From: Periconia sp. R9002
Lineage: Eukaryota > Ascomycota > Dothideomycetes > Pleosporales > Periconiaceae
Direction: 5' to 3'
NCBI GenBank assembly: GCA_023627715.1
Contig: JAMAHW010000084.1
Location: 62,001 to 126,000, forward strand
DNA: 64,000 bases
The translations under genes were made by a program, and so were the position numbers. Under the pieces are notes generated by a model. That model was not told where the DNA came from. It saw only the letters and a list, made by a program, of their open reading frames with translations, and ran no database searches. Of the stretch, positions 20,662-33,662 are shown piece by piece. Position 1 is the first letter of the stretch. Each line of letters begins with the position of its first letter.

Positions 20662-22064
20662 TCAAGGTGGCACCCCGTGCTCCGCAAGCCATCTCTGGAT
20701 AACGATATACCCGCCCGTCGCATTGTAATGCAGGTTAATCCCATGCGCAGTATCGGGCTGCAGATACGCACCAAACACAATCTTGGGAGGAAACAAGGAC
20801 TTGCTCTCCTCTGCGATATTGTGGTACCCGGTGCCCGTTGGAGCCCTACAGTCGCCGCCGCAGAACGGCTGGTCTTTGTCGCCATCGAAGACGAACACGG
20901 GGCCCGTGAACTTGGAAGAAAATGGGAAGCCCGTGAGGGTGAGAAGTTCACCTACCGTGACTGGCTGTTTTGTCTGCTCCGCGAGGACGGCGAGATTGAG
21001 GTCGTAGAAGCCTGGGTTGAGGAACACGTACTGTGCGGCGGTCAGGTCAGAGTGGGTGAGGTATCCCGGTGGATAGGAAATCGGAGCCTCTGTACTGTTG
21101 AACCCGTCGAAGAAGTTACCGAGTTCGGTCGACGCGAAAAACTCCCAGAGTTGCTGCTTGGTGAACGAGTAGCCTTCTCGGATTAAGTTCTTTTCAATCT
21201 TCTGTAGTTGCTCGCTGAGGGTTCGGGGATCCAGAAGGCCCTTCCACCACTTTCCCTCTTGGCTATCTTTGCGAGCCTTGGAAGATTCGGAACCCAGGCG
21301 AAAGGGTTGGTTCATGAACGCATTGTGTAGGTTCCACGCCGCGACTGTTGTGCCGAGGAAAGAAAGGCGGGGAGAGAACCCTGTGAGGACGAGGCCGTCG
21401 GTGTTGAATGGGTACAGCGCCGCGAGCCAATATGATTGTATCGCGCCAAAGGAGTGCCCTACGTGGACAACTTTTTCGTAGCTGTGATTTATGCCTGTGA
21501 CCTTCCCGTAGCGCAACATCTTTGTGATTTCGTTGAGCGCTTCAACCTCGGTTTGTGCTTGGATTGTGTTAAGGGGGTCGCCATGCGAGGAGTTTCCGAT
21601 GCCGAGACGGTCAATGGCGAGCGTGCTATATCCATTATCGTTGGCGACTTTGACGTAGCTGTAGTTCCAGTTGTTGTAGGACAGATCCCAGTATCTGCAT
21701 CTCTCATCAGCCTCGTTTTTGTCACACATGGGGGTGGCAATTCATACGTCTTATCGAATCCGATCCCGTGCGAGAGTAGCTGGATGGTAGAGCTCACTCT
21801 ATTTTCTGGGCGACAATATCGAGCTGAGATCCTATAAGTCTCCTTCAGTGTTTTGTACCCCTGCAACAGCTCCTCCGAAAGATTACGACCCCTTCTCGTG
21901 AAATCCTGCACAAAGGCCTGAGTGTCGAAGTTCGTCTGGATAGGAAACTCTTTGAACTGGGCTTGTCGAGATTCTATGCGGACTGGGATTGTTAAGTTGG
22001 AGCAGAGGCGCACAGCGGTCGCCGTAATGCCGAAGCATAAAAGGAGAATGATCCTCGATGCCAT
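20662..22064 (-). CDS. Secreted alpha/beta hydrolase
   Basis: Two exons (22064-21748 and 21694-20662) join to 449 residues; the 53-nt intron (GTATGA...GCAG) restores GFDKTYWDLSYNNW. The N terminus MASRIILLLCFGITATAV is a signal peptide. The fold is an AB-hydrolase: HGIGFDKTYWD is the oxyanion-side loop, LAIDRLGIGNSS a conserved strand-loop, VVHVGHSFGA the nucleophile elbow (Ser near 187), VFVFDGDKD the acid region, and a late AHGIN carries the probable His. N-glycosylation sequons are frequent, as expected for a secreted enzyme. Substrate unknown; esterase or lipase-like activity is likely. It lies 600 bp upstream of the 3' end of the GH3 gene on the same strand. Confidence 0.9.
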
Positions 22065-22667
22065 TTTAGTAGATGACCAGGAATCGTGAGTCAGGAGGAA
22101 TTGACCGTTGCAGCACTCCGGTCTTGCGAGAATATCAAATGGAGAATCTTCCAAGGTGGTGTTTTTCTTATATGCATGGCGCCATTGAGACCCGGACATA
22201 TAGAACCGTGAACCAGGTTGCCGGAGTCGTAGTATCATCGGCTATGACCTTGCCATTCGCCCAAAGAGGGATCAGCTATTTGGAAGACCAATCATATCGC
22301 TCAATCGATCGAGGAATTCCCATCTAAACTAGATATGGTGTCGGCCTCCAACTACGGTGGTACCGTAATATTAGTTATTGAAAATCCATCTACAAAATGC
22401 AATGATAATTATCAGGGTCGCTGATTGGCGCTGATCATGATAAATGTCAAAGTCACGAATAAGGCAAAGGTTGGAAGTTGTCCCGCAGACATCTCGGCGT
22501 CCGGCAGGTTTGATAAATTTTGCGGTGATGTCTTAGATTGGCTAAATCGGAACATGGTTTCCTCTCCGATTTGCATTTGTCTAATTGCTTAGAAACACGA
22601 GATTTAGAATGGCATGTCAAGCAAAATTTCAACGGGATAGAAAAATCAGGACCGCCTACACTCCCGA
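22065..22667. other. Intergenic, promoter of the alpha/beta hydrolase
   Basis: 603 bp between two minus-strand genes. A TATATG element lies near 22170 on the minus strand. Nothing else recognised. Confidence 0.5.
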
Positions 22668-25229
22668 TCAAGTATCCACAATCACAAATTCTCCCGTCAA
22701 CTGTATATCGACCACACTCTTGCCAACAGCAACCTTATACATGCCGCGCTGCAACTCCCATTGCTGTTCAACAACATTCCACGTGCTTAGGTCGCGACGA
22801 GTAAGCGGGAATTCGAAGACTGTGCGCTCACCAGGGACAAGAAGCTGTTTCTCAAAGCCGCGGAGGACTTTCGCCGGACCACCCGGAATGCCAACATACA
22901 ATTGCGCTACCTCTTTCGCCGCCGCAGCACCTATGTTCTCGATAGTAACGCTCACGCGCGCGACTTCTTCCCAGAGCGAGACGATGCCGCCCTGGAGGAT
23001 GATAGTGGGGTTGGGGGGTAGTCGTTCGGCAGTCGCGATGGGGTCGACATGAATTTGGAGACTAGAGTACTCGAACTCGGTATACGTAAGTCCAAAGCCG
23101 AAAGCAAAGCGTGGCTCGATGCCTTCTCTCTCAAAATGCTTGTAGTCGATGTACACGCCTTCCGTGAAGTTGGCCTGGGGGTAGAATGCGGTATCGTCGC
23201 TAGGCAGGACAGGGTCTAAGACGGCACCGTAGTCAGATTCCTGCTTTGCAACGGTGTATGGAAGACGGCCTGAGAAAGACTCCCGACCGTACATGAGTTC
23301 GACGAGTGCGCGGCCGGAGTCCTGGCCGGGGAGGTGGCCTAGGACGACAGCAGTTATGTTGGGATGGTCAAACCACGCGTCAACGATTCTCACGCCCACA
23401 CTGTGGATTACCACCATTGTGTTGTTGCATTGGGACGCCACGCTTTTCACAATATTGTCAGAATATGCATCTGAAAGGTTTCGCCGATCCCATGATTCTG
23501 AGCCTTGTGCATTAATGAAAACCAAGCATGCCTCGGACGCAGCGTTGACGACTGGGTTTGGTGTCTGGATGTCCCACGCAAGGTACGTGTCGTCTTCGTA
23601 TGCTTGTCGCTTGAAAGCGTCGAGTGGCGCATCGATAGCACCCACAACTGCGCCAGAGCCACCACCAGTAAAAAGAGTGCCGTTCAACGCGATTTCAGGA
23701 CCGGTGGTGGTTTGCTCCATGCTCGAGCCGAACATGAGGTCTAATGCGGCTGCTGTGAAAGTGGTGCCATTGAGGAACTGTAGAGTGTTCCGCATTCCCG
23801 TCTTCCACAAGTTGAAGCCAGCTACCTCGGCTGTATTCATCAGCTGGCCGGCGGCATCGTACCCGAAGATCGAGACGAATTTGGGCTTCTTCAAAGGTAA
23901 CGCCTTGTTCACATTCTTGACCAGCACGTGACCTTCCTTTGCGCTCTGCAGAATGATAGGCTTCGAGTCGGGTGATCGTGCATCGACGAACTGGTGAGGG
24001 CGTGTCAAGTTTGCGGGAATACCGTATCCGGGCTGGCCACCTCCTTCAGTCTGACTCTCAATCTTGAACCACGGAGCAAGAATGCGAGTGACCATGTCGT
24101 CAAGTCTAGTCATTGGCACAGATCCGTTTTGAACCATGGTGGTCAGATTGCCGTTAGTCCAATACGGGGCCACAGGCATAACCATATCCAGACCTGCAAG
24201 CGCACTCGCAACACCACTCTGCTGCATAAACCAATCGCTCACAACAAAGCCCTGAAATCCGAGTTCAGTCTTGAGCAAGCCATTAAGGACCTTGCTGTTT
24301 TGGCAGGCATCGCTGTTGTTCACGCGTTGGTAGCTGCACATCACACTGGCGCCACCAGCACGCAGGGCGTCCATGAACGGCCAGAGGTACAGTTCATGCA
24401 TCGTCTTGTCGTCGATGTTGGATGAAATGGATGCATTTCGATTTGGTGCTGGGAGGAACCGCGGATACTTGCGAGAGGTCTCCTGCTCATTGCCCACAAT
24501 GTGCTTCAGATTGGCGATGACGTACTTTTGCATGCCAGCAGTCGTATCGTGAATAAGTACTCCGGTCAAATATGGATCATTGCTGGGGGCTTCCCAGTTC
24601 CTTCAACATTGTTAGCTGAGTAGTCCCGCCTTGAAGGTTGGAGTTGATTTTTCTACCTCCCACCCTTGGGGCTTCTACCAAGCGGCCCCAGACTTGGTCC
24701 CAAAGCGATGTTCACTCCTTTTCTTCGGAACTCGCGGCCCATGTGCATTCCTCTTGCGTAAGCCAGTTCACGATTCCATGAAGCTCCCATATGGATGGCT
24801 GCTGGGTAAGCATTCACGCCCTCTGCACCACCCACACCGTTCTCCGCGTTGTTCAAGCAGTAACCAGGGAACCCCAATCGTGGGACTCCGCCGCTTTTGC
24901 CGTTGCAGCCATTGAACTCCGCATCCGTGAAACCCATGGTTACATTTTCTTTCTCTGCCAGAGTCATCTCAGCAACGAATGCGCGTGCTTGCGCGACCGC
25001 TGCCGCCCAATCGCCAGAACCAGTCGTGTTTGCTGCAACGATATTAGAATGTCTGTTTGGTAAACACTATGTAAAACTCACGCGATGGGTAGACTGGTGG
25101 AGACCGTCCATATGACCAGTACCGTTCCAGGTGCTCAAAGTATGCATTGTCCGAAGTATTGACTTTTGCCGCTGTGCTCGTTATAGCCAGGAGGCTGCCG
25201 AGCAGGATAGCGCGAGCTGAGGCAAGCAT
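22668..25229 (-). CDS. Secreted GH3 beta-glucosidase
   Basis: Three exons (25229-25082, 25032-24657, 24600-22668) give 818 residues. Signal peptide at residues 1-21 (MLASARAILLGSLLAITSTA). The glycoside hydrolase family 3 N-terminal barrel contains GVPRLGFPGYCLNNAENG, EFRRKGVNIALGPSLGP, GRNWEAPSNDP and KHIVGNEQE. The nucleophile motif GFVVSDW places the catalytic Asp near residue 297. The C-terminal domain has PGQDSGRALVELMYG and FGFGLTYTEFEYS, ending with a fibronectin-III-like module from about residue 700. All landmarks are present, so an active extracellular beta-glucosidase acting on cellobiose or aryl-glucosides is likely. Introns of 49 and 56 nt interrupt only the front end. Confidence 0.95.
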
Positions 25230-26403
25230 ATTGGGAAGTTGAGAGCAACAACGCTTGGTCTCCCGGCTCCAACATCAAGCAGCATGTCTGCTCTCTTATA
25301 CTCAAGGGTGATCATCCAGGAAATAAGTCCAGACCAAAAGAACTTGCGATCCGTATGCCAAGTGCATTCATCTTCACGCTATGTGTACGGAGATCAAATA
25401 CCGCAGTACAATCACAATTGGTGACGAACATCCCAGGATAAAGCTGGTTTGCGCCGGTCAGGTATCTACAGCCAGCATCGTGTGCCAAGCGACACAGTGT
25501 ACAGAGCCCCTGATACCGAGACATTTTGGGCTTATAGTGGATTCTTGTAAGCCGGTGAGATCCATCGTGACCTTGAATTTTTTTGCATTGGGGCGATTGT
25601 CGCAGGTCATCCTGGGGAGCCAAGAGACCGGCCTTGTATCTCATAGTTCGTTTTTCATTTCACCGAAGCTACTCCCGGATTATCATCACAGCAGGATAGG
25701 TCACCTCTTGCAGTAGAGGGAGCTAGAACAAGAAACCCGTTAAACAAGTCTTCTAGTGTGGAGACCCCGTGGGCTCGCGATTCATGATCGTTTTCCAGGT
25801 GGTTCGTCATGATTCGAAAAGTGGGACGGGCGGCAGTTGAGAGTGGTGATCCAATCGTCCTTCAATTATCGAAACTTTCATTTATATTTTTTACTGGTAT
25901 GCGCTGGGGACAAATAACATAGGAGATGGAATGATTGAGCTAAGGAGGAGATATGGGTTGTTTTTGTGATGAAATGAGGGTGAGCGATTTGCCAAGACTG
26001 TGGGGCTCTGGGCGGTCTCATTTAACCCCACTCTCCCCCACTTTCACTTTCACTCCGACAAAGAGCATGAATATCCGAAATTTCCAGACCACGGTATGAG
26101 TTCCTGCTTTTACTGTGCGGGGAATGGCTTGTACTAGGGTTGACGATTTCGCGCAGGATCAATTTCGTTTCCTGATTGATATCTAGGTATCAATCCTTCC
26201 TATGTTTCGTCCTCACGTGTAACACACATAACGCGTCAATTTAAAGTGCTGACAACTAACAGAAAGATTGAAGTGACAACCCCTCTAGGTCCAGAAATTG
26301 ATCCAAAAACTGTGGCGACCCTCGATAACGATGCCTATTTGATTCACTTGTGAATTCCAAATGTATACTCAAATCGATACATGTAACGAGAGATTGTTTA
26401 CTA
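25230..26403. other. Intergenic, promoter of the GH3 gene
   Basis: About 1.2 kb with no gene supported. Open frames here have no domain and no plausible splicing. Confidence 0.55.
25291..25300 (-). promoter_or_regulatory. TATA box of the GH3 gene
   Basis: TATAAGAG on the minus strand about 65 bp upstream of the ATG at 25229. Confidence 0.45.
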
Positions 26404-28479
26404 TCAAGCACTGAGGAGGAGCTCGGCAGCCTTTTCCCCAATAGCGTACACAGCCATCTGCGGATGCCCACTCATCAACGTTGGCATAATACTAGCATCG
26501 GCAACACGCAGACCCTGAACCCCCTTAACACGAAGTTCCCCATCCACAACTGCCATTCTATCGTCCGGCTTCCCCATCTTGCACGTCCCAGCTGGGTGGT
26601 AACCTTTCCACTGTTAGTCGACATCCAATCAGAACAAGAGAGTCAAGCTCATGCAGACTTACAAGTATCCGCACGCTCGCGAATAGCTTCTTCCCACTGC
26701 TCCCGGTCCTTGAACTTATCATGTCCTCCTGTAGTAGGCCAAGGTCCCACAACAACATCCTTCGTTCCCGCTCCTTCCAGCGCAATCTCATTCGCGAGTC
26801 GACACCCCTCACTAAATACTAACATATCAAGCGGATTCGCAAGGTAATTATGCTGCACTTTTGGATTCGCCCGTGGGTCTCTCGACGCCAACGTAACTTC
26901 CCCGCGCGATTGGGCAGAGAAAAACGTCGTGGCCATGGCGAACGCGAATTTGCCATCCGGAGGGAAATCTTTAAACATGTACTTCGGGCTGTAGCACTCG
27001 GTATTCCAGAACTCTACGTGTGGTTGATTGGGGAGCACGTTCATTGGGTCGCGGCCATTGCTCTGCTTCGATGTTTGCCAGAGCTTATTATCTGCTAGAC
27101 GCTCGTCCAAACGGGTGAAAGCGAAGGCGCCGAAGGGGAACTGCGAGAGGAAGCCTGTGCGGCTGGCTTTGTATTGTTGAGCCGATTTGTCTCGCGCGCC
27201 CGTGTGCCAGATTAGATGGTCGTTTGTCAGGTTTGGCTTGGACACTTCGTAGAAGTTTAGTATGACCTGGGTGAGGTGTCAATTTTGTGCTATGGAACTC
27301 GCTGCAAGGGCGGAGTAAGTAAGGCTGTTGCTTACCATATGATCCATCAGATTCTTGCCAACACCCGGGAGATCTAGAGTAGGTGTGATATTGAGCGCAT
27401 TGAGTTCATCAGGAGGTCCGATTCCGGAACGCAGTAAAATCGCCGGGCTGCCATAAGCCCCAGCAGCCAATATAATTTCCTTTCTCGCGTTATAGATCCT
27501 AATGTTCCCGTGCACGTCTTGTACTTGCACTCCAGTCGCCTTAAGTTCCTCACTTTCCGCGACGTTTTCAGTGATTAGCCGATCAACATATTGCCCAGTT
27601 AACACGGTCAGTTTGGATTCCACTGCGCTACCTGTCAAATAGTCTGTCGCGCAAGTGCGCAAGCCCTCATAGGTGGTTCTCACCACATGGCCGCAGCCAT
27701 TAGAATGCTCGCCGGACGTGAACATGTCATCTTTCAAAGGCAGACCTTTCGACTGAAATGATTCAAGTACCAACTTGGAAATCGGCGCCAGTTCATGAGG
27801 CGTGGTCGTAATTGGACCTTCACTTCCATGGCATTCCGTCTCGGCTGTAAACCAGCTTTTATTTTTGAATGTTTCCGCCTGAGACATGTCAGTGACGCAA
27901 ATTTTCACGTTCTTGGAACGTCTTACACGTTTCATATACCCAAACATCTCCTCGCCACTCCAACCTTCCATATCCCAATCATCATAGTCTTGCTTCACGC
28001 CCCGGATGCAAAGTGTTGCGTTCGTACCGCTACTTCCTCCCAAAAATCTGCAGTCCGTTAGCTGCATCACCCCGCTTGCCACAGTTTCGTTGGTGTCAAA
28101 CTTACTTCCCTCGTCCCAGATGCAACCTCCGATTATTGAGCTCAGCGCACGGCTCGCTTTGGATGTTCCAGTCCGCTTCCGTGCCCAGGATTTGCGAGAC
28201 ACTGAATAGTATCGTTAGAAAACTCAGATTGGCATAGATGAATGAAATATGGACTTACCCTGCGGGAATCGCAGATGTAGCGATCGACTCTCGCGGTGGT
28301 CCGGCTTCAATCAGCAATATCGTCGCACTCGATCGCTCTGCTAACCGACCTGCGATAACACAGCCCGCAGTTCCTCCTCTGACTGATTAAGTCTTCCTAT
28401 AGTTTATTCTAAGATTTGGAGATACATACCCACAGATTATATAGTCGTAAGAATTGGCGTCATTGGAGTGGCTACTCAT
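26404..28479 (-). CDS. GMC-family FAD oxidoreductase
   Basis: Six exons (28479-28430, 28378-28259, 28201-28106, 28047-27336, 27266-26663, 26603-26404) give 593 residues. The N terminus carries the FAD-binding fold [20 protein letters not shown]. This is followed by [27 protein letters not shown] (GMC signature 1) and [20 protein letters not shown] (GMC signature 2). The C-terminal part has [10 protein letters not shown] (His near 530) and a second His in MSGHPQM (near 574), the usual catalytic pair. No signal peptide, so probably intracellular. Related enzymes oxidise alcohols, choline, aryl alcohols or sugars; the substrate here is open. The last acceptor (at 26604) was chosen over an earlier AG because only it restores CYHPAGT. 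It is the upstream-most of the four minus-strand enzyme genes. Confidence 0.93.
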
Positions 28480-29714
28480 CGTGGATAAAGGTGTGATGTT
28501 GGGCGGTTCAAGACTTCAATTTTCGGTCTCGAGATCCGGAAAGCGTGCACAATGCTGAAGGGAAGTACTCTGTGACGATCAACCCAAAATTTACTTCATG
28601 ATGAAGGGAAGAGCGAGATATACGTTAATTTATTCACTGACGTTGATGCGGCGCAGCCTGCTCCCTGTGCCACACAATCACTTTTGGCGAGGGCATTGAA
28701 ACCTGCCGCGGCTCGCCACTGTATGGGCCTATGATTTTTCATTGCTTGTTTTGCCGGTAGCGACGATATTGCAGTGCGACAATATATCATTCCTTCGATT
28801 TCTTTTTTCCATCGATTTCATACGTGATTGTGCCAGGTCTCGAGACCAGGGATTGTGCGAAAGCGCTAGGACCTACATTTACGGATCAACGATTTCGCAC
28901 GAGTATTCGTTGTATTTGCAATCATTCCTAGAGGATTGCTGAAAAAGAAAAGTTGTCTGTCTTAAAGGAAGCAGGGTTTTCTAACGCACTGGCCCTGCTT
29001 ACAGACATCTAGCGAGGACAACAATTGTGGCACTGTGCACTTCCTCAAAAACACCACGAAATGAGATGTACACCTGCAGTCTTCTGCTGACGTGATTCAT
29101 CAGGAATGTGGTCGTCGGGCCTGATGACCAAATCATTTTCTGCGACTGTCGCTTGGCTGATGACTAGAAGCCGAGCAGCGCTGCAGACATTGTGACCGAC
29201 ATGCTGTGCCACGACGATACATGCAGAGATTACGTCACGTGATGTGGCGTGGTGGGGACTGCTGTGACTTGATTGGTTGAATTTGAGGACCGGTGAGGGT
29301 AAATTCAAAATCTGTTGGAAATGGTTATCTGTTGGCGGCCTTCTGAGCATGGGTCCTCATTTCAGATTTTGGTTACAGGGCATACCTAATTTGTAGTATT
29401 GGGCTCCAAAATCTGTTTGCAAAGCCGAGAACTGCTGCCTAAATTTTAGCTTTATCGGACCACTTGTATTAACTCAGCAGACAGGCGCAGAAATCAGGAA
29501 GATAAAATCTGATTTTGGAAGGACAGTTGGTGATTGGAGCGGTATGTGGCAAGGCACATTGTGATCTGCTGGCCTGATGCAGGTTAGTGATCAGGTTGAA
29601 CATCTCTCGATGGAAATACAGCCTGGTACCCCTCTCATCTTCAACTTCACAAATCGTAACCAACAATTTTTGCGGTAAATCATTTTTCCTTCAGTGCAAG
29701 TTATTTCACAGACG
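28480..29714. other. Intergenic, divergent promoter region
   Basis: 1.2 kb between divergently transcribed GMC oxidoreductase and Clr5-ankyrin genes. GTCACGTGAT at 29234-29243. Short open frames present but unsupported. Confidence 0.55.
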
Positions 29715-32700
29715 ATGAGTGCGCGACGACGACCCAGAATTGCAGCTGGGGCATGGGAGGCGAGAAAGGAAAAGATCAGACGCTTGTACCTCGAGAGCAG
29801 AACACTGGAAGGGAAGGATGGCATAATGGAGGTCATGGCGCGTGAACACGACTTTTTTGCCAGGTGAGACTCAACGATATACATCTTACGAAAAGACAAG
29901 GGAGAAAACTCTACAATTCTAACAGATGCGTAGCAAGTCGCAATATGAAACAAAACTGAAATCTTGGGGCTTTCGGAAATACGCCAAAAAAAAAGATTGG
30001 TTGGCTCTCTTCCAAATTTTGGACAATGGGGAAGCCGAGGGAGGAACACCTATCGTGTATCTTTATGGCGACAAAGTATCACAAAAGAAGCTTGAGAGGA
30101 AGAGGGTCACGTACAAGCGGAATGGTAATGATAGACTTGACGCATTATGTAGGTACTCAAAAGCGCAAATATCTGCAAAAATATGGGCTGACCCCAACTA
30201 CAGCTTCCCCTCCACTGCCTTCATGTTTTCGAATAGAAAGGCAGCCATCAACTGGCGTCGACCTTTTAGCTACGGGAGCTACTACGATGGTAGAAGATAA
30301 CATTATCTCACCGTTGCTAACACAATCAGTTGGAAGAAATGGCAGTTGCTCTCCATTTACGCGCGGAGCGGTGGCCAACGCTATGGACTCTGAAATGGAT
30401 ATCACAAGTTTATTCTGTGCTTATCCTTCACCGATCCCACCTCTAGCTTGCACTCCACAATCACCTCATCGCAACACCATGGGAAGCTCCCGGTTGGAAA
30501 ATTGGTCTCCGGTTCAATCCTGGTTCACCAACTTCCTGCCAGATACAGAGGATTCGCACAAGCGACAGCTCAGTTCTACGGTATTTTCAACATCAACCAC
30601 GCCTCTTCCTCGGAATGGACCTGACTTTCTTCTCGCGATATTCAACAATTCTCGCCTGGTAATACCGAATCGTTTAGTACCGATATTCGAAGAATCATTC
30701 AAGAGCGTCAAATTTCCACTCTACGTCCTCCTTCCATTAAATACCAGGAAAATCGTGTCGACGCGGGCTCCAAGCGCCCAAGTATTCTACTTTGTGGTTT
30801 ATGCGTTTGCCAACAAGCTGGTGGAATACCTCAGGCTTTCACAACCAAAAGATGATATCGATAAACTGTTTATTGAGGTTGTTCAGTACTTCAATAGGAG
30901 TGCAGATAGGCTTGGATCTATGCTGGATCAGTTTCCGAATCCAGCTCGCAAAGCCTTGGAGGAAGGTCTCTTTATTGCTTCTGTAGAGCTTGGAGCCCAT
31001 CACACTCTGGGAATCCTCCTAGACAGAGGAGTTGACCCAGCTTCGATATGTTTCAATTACGGAGGCTTGGATACAACTGCTTTGGAGCGCACATTTTTAT
31101 GTAAGCATAGAGATGCTGCTTCAGTTCTCGTAAGACACGCACACACAGCGCTAGTGGAACGTCGATTCTGCAATTTTGGGTACTCTGTGCTGGGGCCGGA
31201 GCTCACCAAGCTTCTCATTCAGAAAAATAGCCGCTGCCTCCATCTAATGAAGGATTCGATTCTGGATTCAAACAACCCGAGTCTCATTGGCTTTTGCATT
31301 GAGTTTGGACTACTTGAGGACAACCGTTTCGCTGGATGTGCGGAATCCTTCGATGTATTCGACTTCCTCGTAAGCTACATGATAGTCGAGGAAAACATGA
31401 AAGTGAGCAGCATGTTGCACACAGCACTGAACCTCTGGTTCAACAATTCAAGAAGGTCTAGTTTCTTTTATAAGGAATTGGAGACTTGTCTGAGGGATTG
31501 TCTCGCTGTTTCCATCTACAGAAAAAATCAAGAGGTAATCGAATTGCTTTGCGAGCATGAGGTATTGCCAGATTCTTCTTGCTTATGCATCGGTATCTGT
31601 TCGAATAATATTGATGTAGTGACAGATCTTCTAGAAGCCGGAGTTTCCCCTTTTGAGACAGCGGTTTTGAACTACAGGCTTGTGAGGTCAAAGAAAATTT
31701 CGTACAATTCTAGGTTTGGGGTGGAAACGACTCCTATCGCTGAAGCTTTATATTCTGACTGCGAGGAAATAAAAAGCATTTTCAGTAGTCGAGGTTACTT
31801 CAAAGATCTCGCAAATTATTCAAAAATCCTCCGCAATTGCTTGGAAGTGGCCGTGGAAACAGGCAATGTTACGATGGTGGGCGAGTTGATGGGTGGACCA
31901 TCTGCGTACGAATACAGAAGTTTCGAATTTTCGTTGCAATCTTTCTACTCGAATGCACAACAACAAAGGAGTTGTATTCGAAAGATTCTGGAAAAGCAAT
32001 TTGCCTACAGTCAAAGTTTACTTTCGGTCTCCCTCCTGGAACAAGATTTCGAATCCGCAAGTCGCATGATTGAAATTTGTTGGAGTCCTGAAGACACTGC
32101 TGAACCCTTACATATCGCGGTGCTATCTGGGAATATCGCTATCGTGCAGAAGATGATTGAAACTGGGTTTTCAACATCAGAACCGTGGATGTATCGCCCT
32201 AGTTTCGTCGATTTGGGGCCACCTTTAGAGACTCGTGGGTTTCCCCTTCTCACTACAGCCATATTCTGTCATAACGAAGCAATGACCGAATTTTTACTTG
32301 AAAGTGACAACGTTCCGTTTGACTATAGACGGTGTACTGCGAAACTTGTTACCCCAATGGAGGCCGCCTTGAGAATTGGAGATCTCGATTTGTGTCGTAA
32401 ATTGTTACAAAAAGGGGTCAGGCCTCACATACCAGATCTGGATCTCGCCAAGAATGTATACCGGCAAATGGTTTCCTTTGAACAATTCGACATATTCCAT
32501 ATCTTACTCGAGGCTGGAGTAGAATTCCCCGTCTTGACTCGCACAGAATGGGAGACGCCCATTCTGATAGCGGCACTTGAAACTCTGGATATTTCCATTT
32601 CGAACCAAAACTCCAATCCTGAAACAGAGTCACACAAAACTACCAACACAGGCACTCTTTTCGGTTTTATAAAATCTATCTCGAGCAAGATCAACAAGAT

Positions 32701-33433
32701 AAGTTTAACTAAAGCGTTAATTCTTTTGATTAAAACCAAGGATGGATCTTCCGTGGATATAATGCGAGTCCTTTTAAGGTGCGGCGCAGATCCAGATCTT
32801 ATGACAGTGGACTATCGTATACAACAATACGACAAATACAAGTCACGGGTTTCCATCTTTGCTCTGGCTTCAGCGACCGGGAATCTTACCAAAGTACGAA
32901 TGTTAGTCGACGCCGGAGCAAACATCAATGCACAGGCACGTAGGGGTATTGCATTCACGGCCTTGCAGGTAGCTGCAGGCACGGGAATGGCTCATGTTGT
33001 GAAATACTTACTTGAACGAGGTGTGACTCCTGATGAGGCACCAGCCCACCGACAAGGCCGTACAGCACTGCAACTTGCTGCTGCAGGGGGTTATGTTGGA
33101 ATTATCTCATTACTGATGGAGCATGGTGCAACGCCAAATGAGCCACGCTGTGCTGTCGAAGGACGTACCGCTTTCGAAGCCGCGGCCGAGAATGGCAGAG
33201 TCAATACGCTGTACCATCTCGCTGAACATGGGGTGGATTTGGCTAGCGATGGGGGTCAACAGTACAAGAATGCGATTTGGTTAGCGAAACAGAAACATCA
33301 AGGGGCTGCTGTGGACGTTATTGAAGTCCTTTACGTGCAGGCTTGTCAGAAACAGGCGGTATTGAGAATGGGAATATTGGAAGCTGAAGCTCCCTTCGCG
33401 GCTTTTCAGGAAGGCAATTGGTGGGAGTTTTAG
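29715..33433 (+). CDS. Clr5-domain ankyrin-repeat protein
   Basis: Three exons (29715-29863, 29934-30148, 30204-33433) give 1197 residues. The first two encode a Clr5-type domain: WEARKEKIRRLYLES at the start and, across the first junction, FFASKSQYETKLKSWGFRKY. Its Trp and basic residues match the DNA-binding-like N-terminal module of many fungal repeat proteins. A Ser/Pro-rich linker follows, then about 900 residues of degenerate helical repeats. The last 230 residues are clear ankyrin repeats (for example LVDAGANINAQ, TALQVAAGTGMAHVVKYLL, RTALQLAAAGGYVGIISLL). No membrane segment. The role is unknown; such proteins are thought to be regulators. The first acceptor at 29933 is preferred to the AG at 29925, since only it rebuilds the Clr5 motif. 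Confidence 0.88.
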
Positions 33434-33662
33434 CGAAAGATCAGCCGGTGTACATGAGTAGGACATCACCATCATTATTTCCACGAATTCACTTGAGAGG
33501 ATGTATGCTTTCACAGTGAAGGGTGAAAGTTCCCACGGTTTGCCTGATGTCTGCCATATTCATTTGGGATACTACATTGTAAGTTGGATCACCATTCATT
33601 TTGACATTTTCCTGTCTTGAAATTACGAGAATCTCCCATCTGTACCAGATAAGGATCTTCAA

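Noticed and set aside
20677..21186. 169-codon plus-strand frame inside the alpha/beta hydrolase
   Set aside because: Shadow of the hydrolase gene; its sense strand carries all the catalytic motifs.
23254..23931. 225-codon plus-strand frame inside the GH3 gene
   Set aside because: Antisense shadow with no domain.
29045..29350. 101-codon minus frame between GMC and Clr5 genes
   Set aside because: No recognisable motif, and it would sit in a divergent promoter.
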